Assembly: GCA_944739405.2 (NCBI GenBank)
Contig: OX123182.2
Location: 54,377,183-54,441,182 of the forward strand
Source of the DNA: Euclidia mi
Taxonomy: Eukaryota; Arthropoda; Insecta; Lepidoptera; Erebidae
Direction: 5' to 3'
DNA: 64,000 nt
Shown in pieces: positions 54,770 through 64,000 of this stretch; position 1 is the first letter of the stretch, and every line of letters begins with the position of its first letter. A model generated the notes under the pieces. That model made no database searches. It saw nothing but the letters and a program-made list of their open reading frames with translations, and was not told where the DNA came from. The position numbers and the translations under genes were made by a program.

Positions 54770-57492
54770 ATGGAGACCCGCTTAAAAAAGAAACTGAGAG
54801 GACCGCTGCCCGGGGGTGATCGCCGGGGCACACCTGGAGCTGACGCTGGGTGTTTCAGCATGCGAACCGTCAGCGGTGTGGAGCTGAACAGGCGGGCATC
54901 CACCACTCAATATGCTACAGCCGAAACCGCAGACAATGACAGTCTGACAGACAGAACAAGTTCCCCCATAGAGCCTTATAGCCCAAGTACCGTGTCTTAT
55001 ACACCATCAAATCCAACATCTCCTTCAATAACTAGTATTTATAACGAAATGATTAATATAGAACCACATAACACAGATAACAATAGAGTCGAATCCCCAG
55101 CTGAAGATGTTTCGCAGGGGGCACCAGCCACCTGTCCTGCGACCACTAAAGCTGGCAAATCAAGAGTGCGCATGCAATGGAATGACGAAATCAATACTTT
55201 TATCATGCGCACATACTTTTATGTCACTAAAATAGAGACAGATAGGACTATGTACTGCAAAAAACTTCACGATCAATTCGTTTCAAAATTCCCATATTTC
55301 AAAGTTTCAGCACAACGCATAGCCGACCAGAGAAGGGCCATTGTCAGAAACAAAATGTTGTCAGACGATATTATCAGTAAATTGAAACAAGAAGTCTCAG
55401 AACAACTCAGGGTTGATGATTTAGAAGACACACAACCCATCATTCTACCAGACTCAATATTAGCACCTGCATCTACTCCTCAAGAACATAGTTTACAGTT
55501 TACACCAGTTACATCAACCAACATCGCCCTTTCACAAGAATCGACGAGCTCGATGAATAATACAAACACGATATCACGTACTCAAACAAACGCTTCTACT
55601 CAGACAGGCACACTACCGAGTATTTCTCAAGGTTCGGTTACACAAATAACAGATGACACAATGACCCCTGAAATAACCCAACAAGATACAATGACACTTG
55701 AATTAGTTAACCAGCTGCAGACCACACTTACACAATACACTGGTACAGACCCGATAGCCCGACCTAAACTACCAAAACTCAGAGAATGCAGAAATCTTTA
55801 CACTTATATAGATATTTTCAACAGTCAAATACTGAGCAGGTTTTTTTCAATCGATTCAGATCCAATCGATATCCACACGTTGATATACTGTAGCGCACTT
55901 GTCATTTCCAAGAAACTGGGATATAAAATTCGAAGCCCTAATACTAACACACCTCATACAAACAACAAATCTCTAAAACCCGCATGGCAATTAAGGATTG
56001 AAACTGACATAAAAAATCTGAGAGCGGCCATAGGCAGCTTAACTCAATATATTAATAAAAACAGAAGTAGGAAAGTAGTTGCAGCAGTTGAAGTAATTTT
56101 TAGAAAAACAAAGGTACACACAGCTCACGAACACAATAATAATAGACCAGAGGAATACTTAGATACTTTAAAACAAAAACTTACAGTAAAATCACAAAGG
56201 TTAGCTAGATATATAAAAGCACTGCAAAGAAAAGAAAACAATAAATTATTTATGTCAAATGAAAAGGGTTTCTACAGGATGTTTAGGCAAGATAATACCC
56301 AAGTCTCACGAGAAATGCCTAATTCAGAAGACCTTAAAAGCTACTGGGCCGATCTCTGGAAAAAGCAACACGATCATAATGATACCGCTAGATGGATACA
56401 AGATGAAGAATGTAGAATGATGAATGTGGAGAGTATGGAATTAGGTGATATTACAGGAGATGATATAGAGAGAGCAACGAGACGAATAAAAAACTGGAAA
56501 GCAGCAGGTACAGATAAATTACATAATTTTTGGTACAAAAAGTTCCATGCCCTACATATTGTTTTAGCTAGGAATATTTCAGATATAATCAATGGTCAAC
56601 AAGAAATACCTAAATTCATTACAAAAGGCATAACCTACATGTTACCCAAAAGTAGCGACACTCTGAACCATTCACAATATCGTCCGATTACGTGTCTTCC
56701 AACTATTTATAAGCTTATCACATCATTAATTACACACAAAATCAACAAACTTTAGAACACAACAACATTATATCCGAAGAACAAAAAGGCTGTAGGCAGG
56801 GACATCGAGGATGTAAAGAACAATTAGTTATTGACTCTACAATTTTAAAACATGCGCATAACAATAAAAGAAACCTACATATTTCATACATTGATTATAA
56901 AAAGGCCTTCGACAGTGTGCCTCACTCATGGTTAATCCGAGTCCTTCAGATATACAAAATCAATCCCGTCATAATCAACTTTCTGAAAAATGCTATGTCT
57001 GACTGGAGAACTTCATTGCACTTATCCAACGGCATAGATACGATCACCACAGACGAAATAAGCATCGGAAATGGCATTTTCCAGGGAGACTCACTTAGTC
57101 CACTGTGGTTCTGCCTCGCTTTGAATCCTTTGTCTAATCTCCTCAACAGTACTACTCATGGGTATAAATTAAATTCTGTGACATCCATTACACACTTAAT
57201 GTATATGGATGATATTAAATTATTTTCTAAAACTGAAAAATACCTTGATCATCTTATAAATACTACAACCCAATTTAGCAGCGATATAAATATGTCATTT
57301 GGTGTAGACAAGTGCCGTACACTACATATACGAAAAGGAAAAATAACTAACACTCAAAATCACACTATCGATACCAACTTGTTTAATACAATGCAACCAT
57401 CAGATACATATAAATACTTAGGAATACACCAATCCAACATCATAAACCACACTCAGATTAAGGAACAACTAGTATCAGAATACACCAACGGT
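54770..57492 (+). pseudogene. LINE D2 polyprotein, N-terminal part: Myb-like region and RT
   Basis: The ATG at 54770 opens a 661-codon frame. It has a Gly/Arg-rich leader, a Myb-like region 'AGKSRVRMQWNDEINTFIMR', 'YTGTDPIARPKLPKLRECRN', 'KPAWQLRIETDIKNLR', 'NWKAAGTDKLHNFWYKKF' and 'YRPITCLPTIYKLITS'. A one-base frameshift at about 56750 shifts the frame to 'NIISEEQKGCRQGHRGCKEQ'. Then come motif A 'SYIDYKKAFDSVPHSW', motif B 'NGIFQGDSLSPLWFCLALNP' and catalytic 'LMYMDDIKLF'. The frame is cut at 'SEYTNG' (57492) by an insertion and resumes at 59937. Confidence 0.88.
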
Positions 57493-57746
57493 CTTATTAA
57501 TAAAAAATGCTTATTCTTCTCTTACTCCAAAGTAACACCGGGAGTAGTTTATTCTAGATTAGTTATGGAATAGCTACGTGTTAATAACGGTATTAATAAA
57601 TACGAAGTAAGTTCGGAGTAACAATACTAATCATACACTGAGATTAAAGTATACGTTATGGCAACCCACTGATATTAAAAGTAAAAAGAATGAACAAAAT
57701 GACCTGGTCGAATAAAAACTTTTTATTAAACACTTTTATTTGACAA

Positions 57747-58036
57747 CTAGCTTTTGCCCGCGGTTTCGCGCGCGTTAATATTCGGGGTAGCACAAATCTT
57801 TCTTTCTTTCTGTCTCAAGTTGTGGGAAGACACTCCTGATTATTCTATAGACTTCAGAAACTCTATAAGGTACAAAGTAGCTCAGTCAGTAGGTATTGAT
57901 GACACTATATACCTAGTATTATATCTATATAATAACATCGCTTTGCATACAGTCAAATGTCACAGCCATGTTCCAATACATGTCCAATATAATATAATTA
58001 TCTATAAACACTTTCGCGTTTATAATATTAGTAGAG
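57747..58036 (-). mobile_element. Short non-autonomous Helitron
   Basis: On the minus strand it starts TCTCTACTAATATTATAAAC (58036) with 'GCGAAAGTGTTTATAG' and ends 'GCGCGCGAAACCGCGGGCAA', then AAGCTAG (57747) before T. The 5' TC and 3' CTAG with a GC-rich palindromic GCGGGCAAAAGCTAGT terminus are standard for lepidopteran Helitrons. Non-coding. Confidence 0.75.
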
Positions 58037-58299
58037 AAAATTGTTTCAGCCGTTTAAGCGTAGTACTTATATAATTATTAGTTTATATATGCGAATAATG
58101 TAATCACCGTGCACAATATGACATTATATTGTATTCAGATGTGTCAGTACTGACAGATATACGCACAGCGCACTCAATTATCATAGCGCATGCGTTATTA
58201 CTTCCAAGAGGTAAATTTGTGCAGAAAAAACTTCTAGCCTCCCTACAATCCCTCCCAGTTTAATTTTTGCATCTTATGGTAGCCTATGTCCGTCTTCAT

Positions 58300-58444
58300 T
58301 ATATCAAATTTTCTCCAGTATATCTCTATATCAAATTTTAGCAAAATCGGTTCAGCCGTTTTAGCATGAAAACGGAACATACATAGTTACATACATACAT
58401 AGGTACATACATACACACTTTCGCATTTATAATATTAGTAGGGA
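58300..58444 (-). mobile_element. Helitron 5' end fragment
   Basis: Minus-strand TCCCTACTAATATTATAAAT (58444), 'GCGAAAGTGTGTATG', repeats of ATGTATGTA, then 'TTCCGTTTTCATGCTAAAAC', 'GGCTGAACCGATTTTGC', the usual lepidopteran Helitron 5' half. Its 3' end may have been displaced by, or recombined with, the shorter Helitron at 57747. Confidence 0.65.
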
Positions 58445-59371
58445 TCACAACTATCCCAAGCGAATATAACACACAACCAACACATATGTAATGGTGCGGC
58501 CGCACGCTTGCCAAACCTCGGCAAACTATCACAAACGCAAACGTGCGAACAGGGTATTTGGCTAGGTTTGTATAGGTTGGCAAACGTTTGTGTTGGTTGG
58601 CAATCTTCAATGAAATTATCTCTATTAATTTTAACCCACAATAATAAAATTACAAAGGGTCGGGTTTCGAAACGCGTCGCCTGAATTTGAGGGTATTGGT
58701 GGTGTAGGGGGCTTAAGGGAGTTAGTTTTAATCCCCTAAAAGTAATTTTGGTTGCCAGAGTCGCGTCTAAATATTTTTAAACAATTTCAAAAAAATCGGC
58801 AATTATTATAACGGAACGTAGTTTTTATACTTTAGTATAGTTTTACAAATGTCATTTTTAGATTTTATGTGAAAAACGTGAAACGAAACGCAAACTCGCC
58901 ATCTTTGAATCTTGAAATTGCTTTCGAGTGCCTATGCCTAGGGTTAGGTGCGACTGTAATAAGTAACTAAATAGGTTATGTTAGGTTCTCTTTTGACCCA
59001 TAACCCGAAAATAGGAACCCTGCTAAGCAGGCCTCCGTCAACCTTAGTTTATTAAACTGGTGAAATTAGTGAAATTATTAGTGTGAAGAATGTGGAAGTT
59101 GGCAGTGCCATACACACCGATGTTTGGAGATATTTTTTTTTCAGAGGAAAACAAGTATTTCCGGCAAGTGAAAATGGTGAAGGAGGGTTCCAAGACCTCC
59201 TCTCCTCCCCCTCTAATCACTCCCAACCCCTAAAAACGGGGACGTATTCCGAAACCTTAACCATTACAAAATCAGATACTAGTAAGTACTCTAAAGAACA
59301 CCAAACAAATGTGAAAATATATTTGAGTTATGTATATAAACCTCAAAGAAAGTTGGAAATACAATATAAAT
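58445..59371. other. Interior of the 2.4-kb insertion, nothing recognised
   Basis: AT-rich DNA with short open frames only. A GAGCTTTAGCCCGCCACTTC segment at about 59378 looks like the inverse of another Helitron 3' end. Confidence 0.4.
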
Positions 59372-59936
59372 CTACGAGCTTTAGCCCGCCACTTCGCTCG
59401 CGTAAATTTCCAAGTAACACAATTCTCTCATAATAGACGGATACTTTAATAATCATTGTCGTTTAAACAAACTGTTTATACCGATAAGAAATATAACTGC
59501 AAGAAGTATTTACACATGGTATACAAACTACATAGTAAAACATGACTGTTATTCGGTGACAGTGACTTTTCTATCTTTTTTTAATTATTATAATTGCTAA
59601 TACTGTCAGAAGCATTAGAAATTAACAAAATACTCGACAATCCGAAATTTGCGGATATATGTTGTCGACTCGAAATCTTTATTTTTTATGTTTTAGTATT
59701 CAAGTAAAGTTTCGATCTAGTCTACCGTACCCCGTGACAAATAGATGCTTACTCCTTGCTTACTCCAGCGTTAAACCATGGGTCTCCGCGGAGTAACTTT
59801 TATTCCCGGAGTAAATTATGAATAGTTATTTCCGTCCTTACTCCTAGTTTATTAATACCATAATTGCCTAATCTTGGCTTAAGTCTTGGAGTAAAGTTGT
59901 TCTGACGCTAATCCTAGTTTATTAATAAGAGGGCAA

Positions 59937-61197
59937 GAGATTAAATTTAGTATGTAAAAAGCAGCTACATTAAAAAAAATTATTTAAAGCTATAAACACA
60001 TTTGCCATACCCGTATTAACATACTCATTTGGATTAATAAAATGGACACGAACTGACATAAACAGATTAGAAATTAAGACAAGAACAACACTGACGAAAC
60101 ATAACTATGCTCACCCTAAAGCTGCAATAGAGAGAATTACTGTAAGTAGGTAAAAGGGTGGTAGAGGTCTAATCGACCTCACTATGTTGTGGGAAGGGCA
60201 AATACGAAAACTTAGAGATTTTTTTTATCATAAAGCCGACGGTAGTCAAATTCACTCATCAATCATAGAAATAGACACTAACTTTACACCTTTAAACCTA
60301 ACCAATCGAGACATTACTTTTAAAAGTTTAGATGAGCACAGGCAAGAAAAAATCTGTAGATGGCGAACAAAGGAATTACATGGCAGACATCTACACGATT
60401 TGGAACAGCAGCATGTAGATTCAGACAGTTCTAATAAGTGGCTTAAATTAGGATCACTCTTCCCTGAAACGGAAGGGTTTATGTAAGCAATTCAAGATCA
60501 GGTTATTAATACTAAAAACTACAGTAAATTTATTCTTAAAGACCCAAATACACAAAACGATAAATGCAGAAAATGCCATCGAGCATCTGAAACAATTCAA
60601 CATATTACTGGCGCCTGCTCAACCCTGGCTCAAACAGATTACACCCATAGGCACAATCAAATCGCTAATATTGTTCACCAAAAACTAGCCATCAAATTTA
60701 AATTAATCACAAAGCCCGTCCCGTACTACCAATACACCCCTAAACCAGTGCTGGAGAACCGCAACCACAAAATATACTTTGATAGAGCAATTCTTACTGA
60801 CAAAACTATACATTACAATAGACCGGACATAACTGTAATAGATAAACCTAACAAAGTCGTACATTTTATAGACATAGCAGTTCCTAATACCCATAATCTA
60901 CAGAAAACAATCACCGAAAAAATCCATAAATACACAGAGTTGAAAGAAGAAGTAACTAGAATCTGGCAAATGAACAAAGTATATATTGTGCCACTGGTAC
61001 TCTCGAGCACTGGTGTCATACCGAAACACCTACTACATTATTTGCGACAAATAGAATTAACCACAAACCTTTACATTACTATGCAGAAAGCAGCCATACT
61101 AAACACCTGTCGTATAGTACGTAAGTTTTTGCAGGACGAACCCCTTCTAACATATAATGTCCCAAATGAACTCAAGTGGAGTTCATTGGGGGCCTAG
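59937..61197 (+). pseudogene. LINE D2 polyprotein, C-terminal part: thumb, zinc finger, restriction-like endonuclease
   Basis: Resumes with 'KRLNLVCKKQLH', then 'KAINTFAIPVLTYSFGLIKW', aligned with D1 'KAINTYAIPILTYSFGIIKW'. Stops interrupt it near 60151 and 60484 ('ETEGFM*AIQDQ' against D1 'ETEGFFVAIQDQ'). The zinc finger 'CRKCHRASETIQHITGAC' keeps CX2CX8HX4C. The endonuclease keeps RPD ('RPDITVID') and 'HFIDIAVPNTHN'. It ends at 61197. All D1 landmarks are present, so the element was complete when inserted and then decayed. Confidence 0.88.
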
Positions 61198-61252
61198 GCC
61201 CGTGGTTTTCATTAAATACCGATATTTTCGAGAATAAACAAATTTAAAGAAC

Positions 61253-61274
61253 AAAAATAATAATAATAATAATT
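61253..61274 (+). repeat. (TAA)n at 3' end of LINE D2
   Basis: About 6-7 AAT units ending at TTTATTG. Right boundary of the TAA-nested series. Confidence 0.9.
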
Positions 61275-61379
61275 TATTGATACCAAAAATATTTTACAAG
61301 CAGTCACATATATTGATATTAACCAACTTATTGAAATTAAACTACAGTTTACGGATTTTATCGCGTTATATTGGTTTCA

Positions 61380-61800
61380 CTGGTTATTTGTTATTACATT
61401 TAAACCGAAAGATCTAGAAACTACATTTTTATTACTAGCCAACGTTTCGAATTCTTTACAGGATTCGTGTTCACGGCAGACTGAGGTGATATTTGTCTTT
61501 GTCTTGAATTTATAAGTTATCTCAAAGTACCTGAACATTTTTCAACTATTGGTGTTACTATCTACGCAGAATGTGCTCACTGTGTCTTGATGTCTTCTGG
61601 TGACTTTGTCCTTCTTGGGTTTCATTAGCCTGATAACAGGGTCCCAAGCTGGAGGAACATTCCAACCATCTTCCCTATTGAAATTAGGATGTTTTTTAAT
61701 TTCAATAGCTTCACGTATTAATTTCAATAGTTTTACAATGTTGTACATAAACATCTGTGCCTGAACTAGATGGAGAAACATCTGTATTTCAGACATCAGC
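61380..61800 (-). pseudogene. Penelope-like element 3' end (endonuclease C-terminal tail plus UTR)
   Basis: Minus-strand frame 'YNIVKLLKLIREAIEIKKHP', then 'NFNREDGWNVPPAWDPVI', is the C-terminal motif of Penelope-like proteins, shared with 38044. Downstream on the same strand (about 61475-61440) is 'GAATCCTGTAAAGAATTCGA', then AACGTTGGCTAG, the hairpin plus CGAAAC end seen in Penelope 3' regions. No RT segment remains. Confidence 0.65.
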
Positions 61801-62282
61801 GCTCTGTCCTGGGATAAGACACAAAATATAAGACTGATTATTAAGACTAATTCGGTAGTGGTTACAAAAACTACAATTTACGCATGTTTAACTATGTGAT
61901 TGCAATCCTAGTTATCCTAATACACTTACCGTTTAGCACTGCGATGAATGTTGTGGGCTTGGTACGTGGTACACGGGACAACACATTTTACACATTGTGT
62001 AATCCACAAATTGTTGTTTCGACTCTAGTTTTTTTGTGTCTCTATTGCGATACAGGATCATAAGTAGTTGCCTAGGGCGTTAGTAGACTTTAAAAAATAT
62101 TTAAACCTACGTGCCGAAAAGTATTAAGGCTGCTACACACAGTGCGGCTTTTTGCGGGCGTCTATTTGCTTCGTTTTTTCTTTAGTCATCTCTTTTGACA
62201 CCCACGGATCAAAATGGTGCGCTGACACTTATATTCTTAATCCGTCACCACACGGAATGCTTATCAATCAGTAGATTACAAT
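61801..62282. other. No recognisable feature
   Basis: Sequence upstream of the candidate tiny exon at 62283. No promoter motif convincing enough to call, although AATCAGTAG at 62268-62276 resembles an arthropod initiator. Confidence 0.3.
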
Positions 62283-62290
62283 ATGGCACT
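62283..62290 (+). other. Possible first coding exon (ATGGCACT) before a GTAAGT donor
   Basis: ATG GCA CT is followed directly by the consensus donor GTAAGTTT. Its phase (two bases left over) fits the exon at 63180, which needs one base, giving 'MALSFQEYL...' with an ~889-base intron. This is speculative: eight bases carry little information and other upstream exons could exist. Confidence 0.2.
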
Positions 62291-63179
62291 GTAAGTTTTC
62301 GCTTTTTAGACTAACAGAATTTGATAGAATATTTGCATTATTTAATAAAATACTTAGTCCCTCTGCAAGTAAAGTACATTCGTAGATGTACCAATAACTA
62401 GTTATATCGTACTATCGTACCTCCCTGATGAAATTGCGACATGATGTTATCGGAAACTCAGAATCCGGTGATATAGACTTTAGATCGAAATTAACAGATT
62501 ATATTATAATTTATTGCAATAAACTACTGTTCCATTACTTGGCGTAATACAAATGGTTTCCCCGGTATTTAAACTACATAATAAGACGATAATTAGAAAT
62601 TCATTATTAAGTCTATGTGAGTCCTAGATATTACAAAGTTGGAGTTGAAATTAAGCTTTTCAGTGTAAAGAACAAATTTTCAGTAGACCGGTTAGTTTTA
62701 TGACTATCAATTTGTGGTTCCCCGCTGAATGAGTTAGCTATAGCTAAGATGAAGTGATCTCCATTTTCTTTTCAATATTTCTTTAATGATTCAGAATATG
62801 AAATATTCCTCATTCTGAATCATTCAAAATGCACAACAGTTTAACTTAATTAAATTCTTCATGAATCTGCATTGCCGCTTCTGTTCAAGTCACGTAGTAC
62901 AAAATTATAGCTAAGTCAGACAAGAATTGTATTTTCTTTTCTTACTCATTTTTATATCCGCAACGTTACAAATAATAAATATTTAATTGAAGTAGAAACT
63001 TCAGAACATTTTCTTCTTGTTTCGCTCTTTAACAAATTGCTACCTATGCCTGGCAGGTTTAGACACACGCAAATGAAGTAATATTTGCAACTGAACTCGT
63101 TCAATTTTGAACTTCATGTTTAAGTACTTAAGAGTTATTTTGTATTGCACGTAATGTAATAAAGTTGTTTTAATTTCAG

Positions 63180-63294
63180 CTCATTTCAAGAATACCTAAC
63201 GTGTTCGGAGCAGACTGTTCAGAGGTCTTGTGAAGACGAAGCGGCGTTGTTCACCAGTGCCTTCCTTAAACGAATGGCTTCAAATATCATTAAG
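63180..63294 (+). CDS. Candidate host-gene exon (115 bp), function unknown
   Basis: A strong acceptor (pyrimidine-rich TTGTTTTAATTTCAG) and a donor (AAG|GTTAGT) bound a fully open stretch. It encodes 'SFQEYLTCSEQTVQRSCEDE', then 'AALFTSAFLKRMASNIIK'. Composition looks protein-like (two Cys eight residues apart, acidic-to-basic helix), unlike the surrounding DNA. No transposon motif is present. I do not recognise the family. A 38-codon gap-free frame can occur by chance, so transcript evidence decides. Confidence 0.4.
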
Positions 63295-63831
63295 GTTAGT
63301 AGCAAGATTTTACTAAAAGTTTTATTTGGGACAACTTCTGAGAAAGGGACGAAGTGCTTTAATTCGTTGGAGGATAATGTACTTACCTACCTTTAAGGTC
63401 AGGAAGCTTTTACGTAAAGTCATAATATTATAACTCAGATGAAGAAATATAAGACGCTAAAAGTGCTTGTATTTTTATGTTTTAGTAATATTTTGTGTAA
63501 AATTTTATACTTAATACATAACTTTTCTCTATAGACTTGTTTTATAATACATATTGAGTTAGGTTTTCTTGCTATCATAGACTTTGGAGCCAGAATTTAG
63601 GCACAGCAGTAAGGGAAAATTGTACAGTAAGATCCCCTAAGTGAGAATTTTCGTAGTTTATACGATATTAAATTTATTACGGCTTTTAAAATCCTCGTTT
63701 ATAGCCATTTTATCTGGCTATCTATAGGTACTCATACTTAAATTATCGAGTTATTTTACATTATAAACAATTTAAAAAAATCTGCCAATTAATCATCTTT
63801 AGTCTTCTAGAGATACACATAAGTCATCATC
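63295..63831. other. No recognisable feature
   Basis: AT-rich, presumed intron or intergenic DNA following the candidate exon. Confidence 0.4.
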
Positions 63832-64000
63832 CTCCTAGCGCTATCCCAGTTTCAATCTGGGGTCCGTTTTCTAGTTTAACCGGATTTGGCTGAATATTAG
63901 CTTTTCCTCGGAGCGACTGCCTGTCTGACCTCCGCAACCCGAAGGGATAGCGATATTCCATGGTTTAGACTAGCGTCAGTTTATTTAGAAGGTACTGACG
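63832..64000 (-). repeat. Interspersed repeat family X, copy 4, cut by window edge
   Basis: The inverse of this segment reads 'GAATATCGCTATCCCTTCGG', 'GTTGCGGAGGTCAGACAGGC', 'GAGGAAAAGCTAATATTCAG', 'ACTGGGATAGCGCTAGGAGG' and ATGATGAC. It matches the 47340-47575 copy and the 46742 tail. Confidence 0.65.

Larger units (their letters stand above)
57493..59929. mobile_element. DNA element of unknown superfamily inserted in LINE D2 (2437 bp)
   Basis: The left end CTTATTAATAAA (57493-57504) is inverted as TTTATTAATAAG (59918-59929). A second inverted pair, GGTATTAATAAA at 57589 and TTTATTAATACC at 59848, and several GGAGTAA/TTACTCC motifs cluster near both ends (for example 57522, 57541, 59754, 59806, 59841). 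The insertion falls exactly between D2 residues 'EYTNG' and 'KRLNLVCKKQLH', which line up with D1 'AKYKHRLNQILHTQL'. No transposase was recognised. Helitron pieces lie inside. Confidence 0.6.
54660..61252 (+). mobile_element. LINE D2: second R2/R4/Dong-like LINE in (TAA)n, broken by a 2.4-kb insertion
   Basis: Starts 'CCTCCTAAAACCCAACC' after TAA repeats and ends 'AAATTTAAAGAACAA' before TAA repeats at 61253. Without the insertion (57493-59929) it is about 4.16 kb, close to D1 (3.9 kb). Domain order equals D1, but the protein is clearly a different family: the Myb-like region shares only scattered residues. Its ~110-base 5' leader is longer than that of D1. Confidence 0.85.

Overview
This is eukaryotic, AT-rich, gene-poor DNA made almost entirely of transposable elements. 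The repeat content points to a lepidopteran (moth or butterfly) genome. It holds tRNA-derived SINEs with a GTATGTATG tail, Helitrons starting TC..ACTAATATTATAAA, the 'GGTTCCGTAC' interspersed repeat, a BEL/Pao element, a Harbinger, a mariner, Penelope-like fragments and several LINE clades. No species can be named from the sequence alone. There are no bacterial-type operons, rRNA or tRNA genes, or CRISPR arrays. The only candidate host coding sequence is one possible exon near the right edge (63180-63294), perhaps with a tiny upstream exon at 62283-62290.

Layout. 1-880: broken LINE (esterase-like ORF1 and start of an endonuclease), minus strand. 881-7900: mostly featureless, with SINEs and small repeats. 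7927-12270: decayed BEL/Pao retrotransposon (minus strand) with LINE and Penelope-like debris inserted into its integrase and an RTE reverse-transcriptase fragment fused to its 5' end. 12619-17451: a LINE with esterase-like ORF1, endonuclease and RT, in which a ~1.62 kb segment is tandemly duplicated. 18461-20110: SINE and LINE tails. 21694-22524: an R1-like element with a 13-bp target duplication. 22605-28146: nested DNA transposons. An IS630/Tc1/mariner-type element carries a LINE tail and a complete-ended Harbinger (23855-27211), which itself contains a SINE. 32007-33297: a mariner with perfect 27-bp inverted ends but a frameshifted transposase. 34131-35115: a Helitron with a 111-bp minisatellite. 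35284-37612: an interspersed repeat with a 316-bp tandem array, interrupted by a 235-bp MITE. 38044-44762: Penelope-like, SINE and LINE fragments.

48772-61274 is the most notable part. A (TAA)n microsatellite has been split repeatedly by insertions, giving the order (TAA)n - block P - (TAA)n - LINE D1 - (TAA)n - block P - (TAA)n - LINE D2 - (TAA)n. D1 and D2 are two diverged R2/R4/Dong-like LINEs, each with a Myb-like N-terminus, an RT with YMDD, a CCHC zinc finger and a restriction-like endonuclease. D1 keeps an uninterrupted 1256-residue reading frame. Block P is an ~880-bp non-coding repeat whose two copies are nearly identical in the core but diverged at the edge. This fits retrotransposons that target TAA repeats, plus a possible non-autonomous partner. 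D2 is broken by a 2.4-kb insertion that itself contains Helitrons.

All family assignments come from reading motifs by eye. No database search was possible, so boundaries without terminal repeats are approximate.
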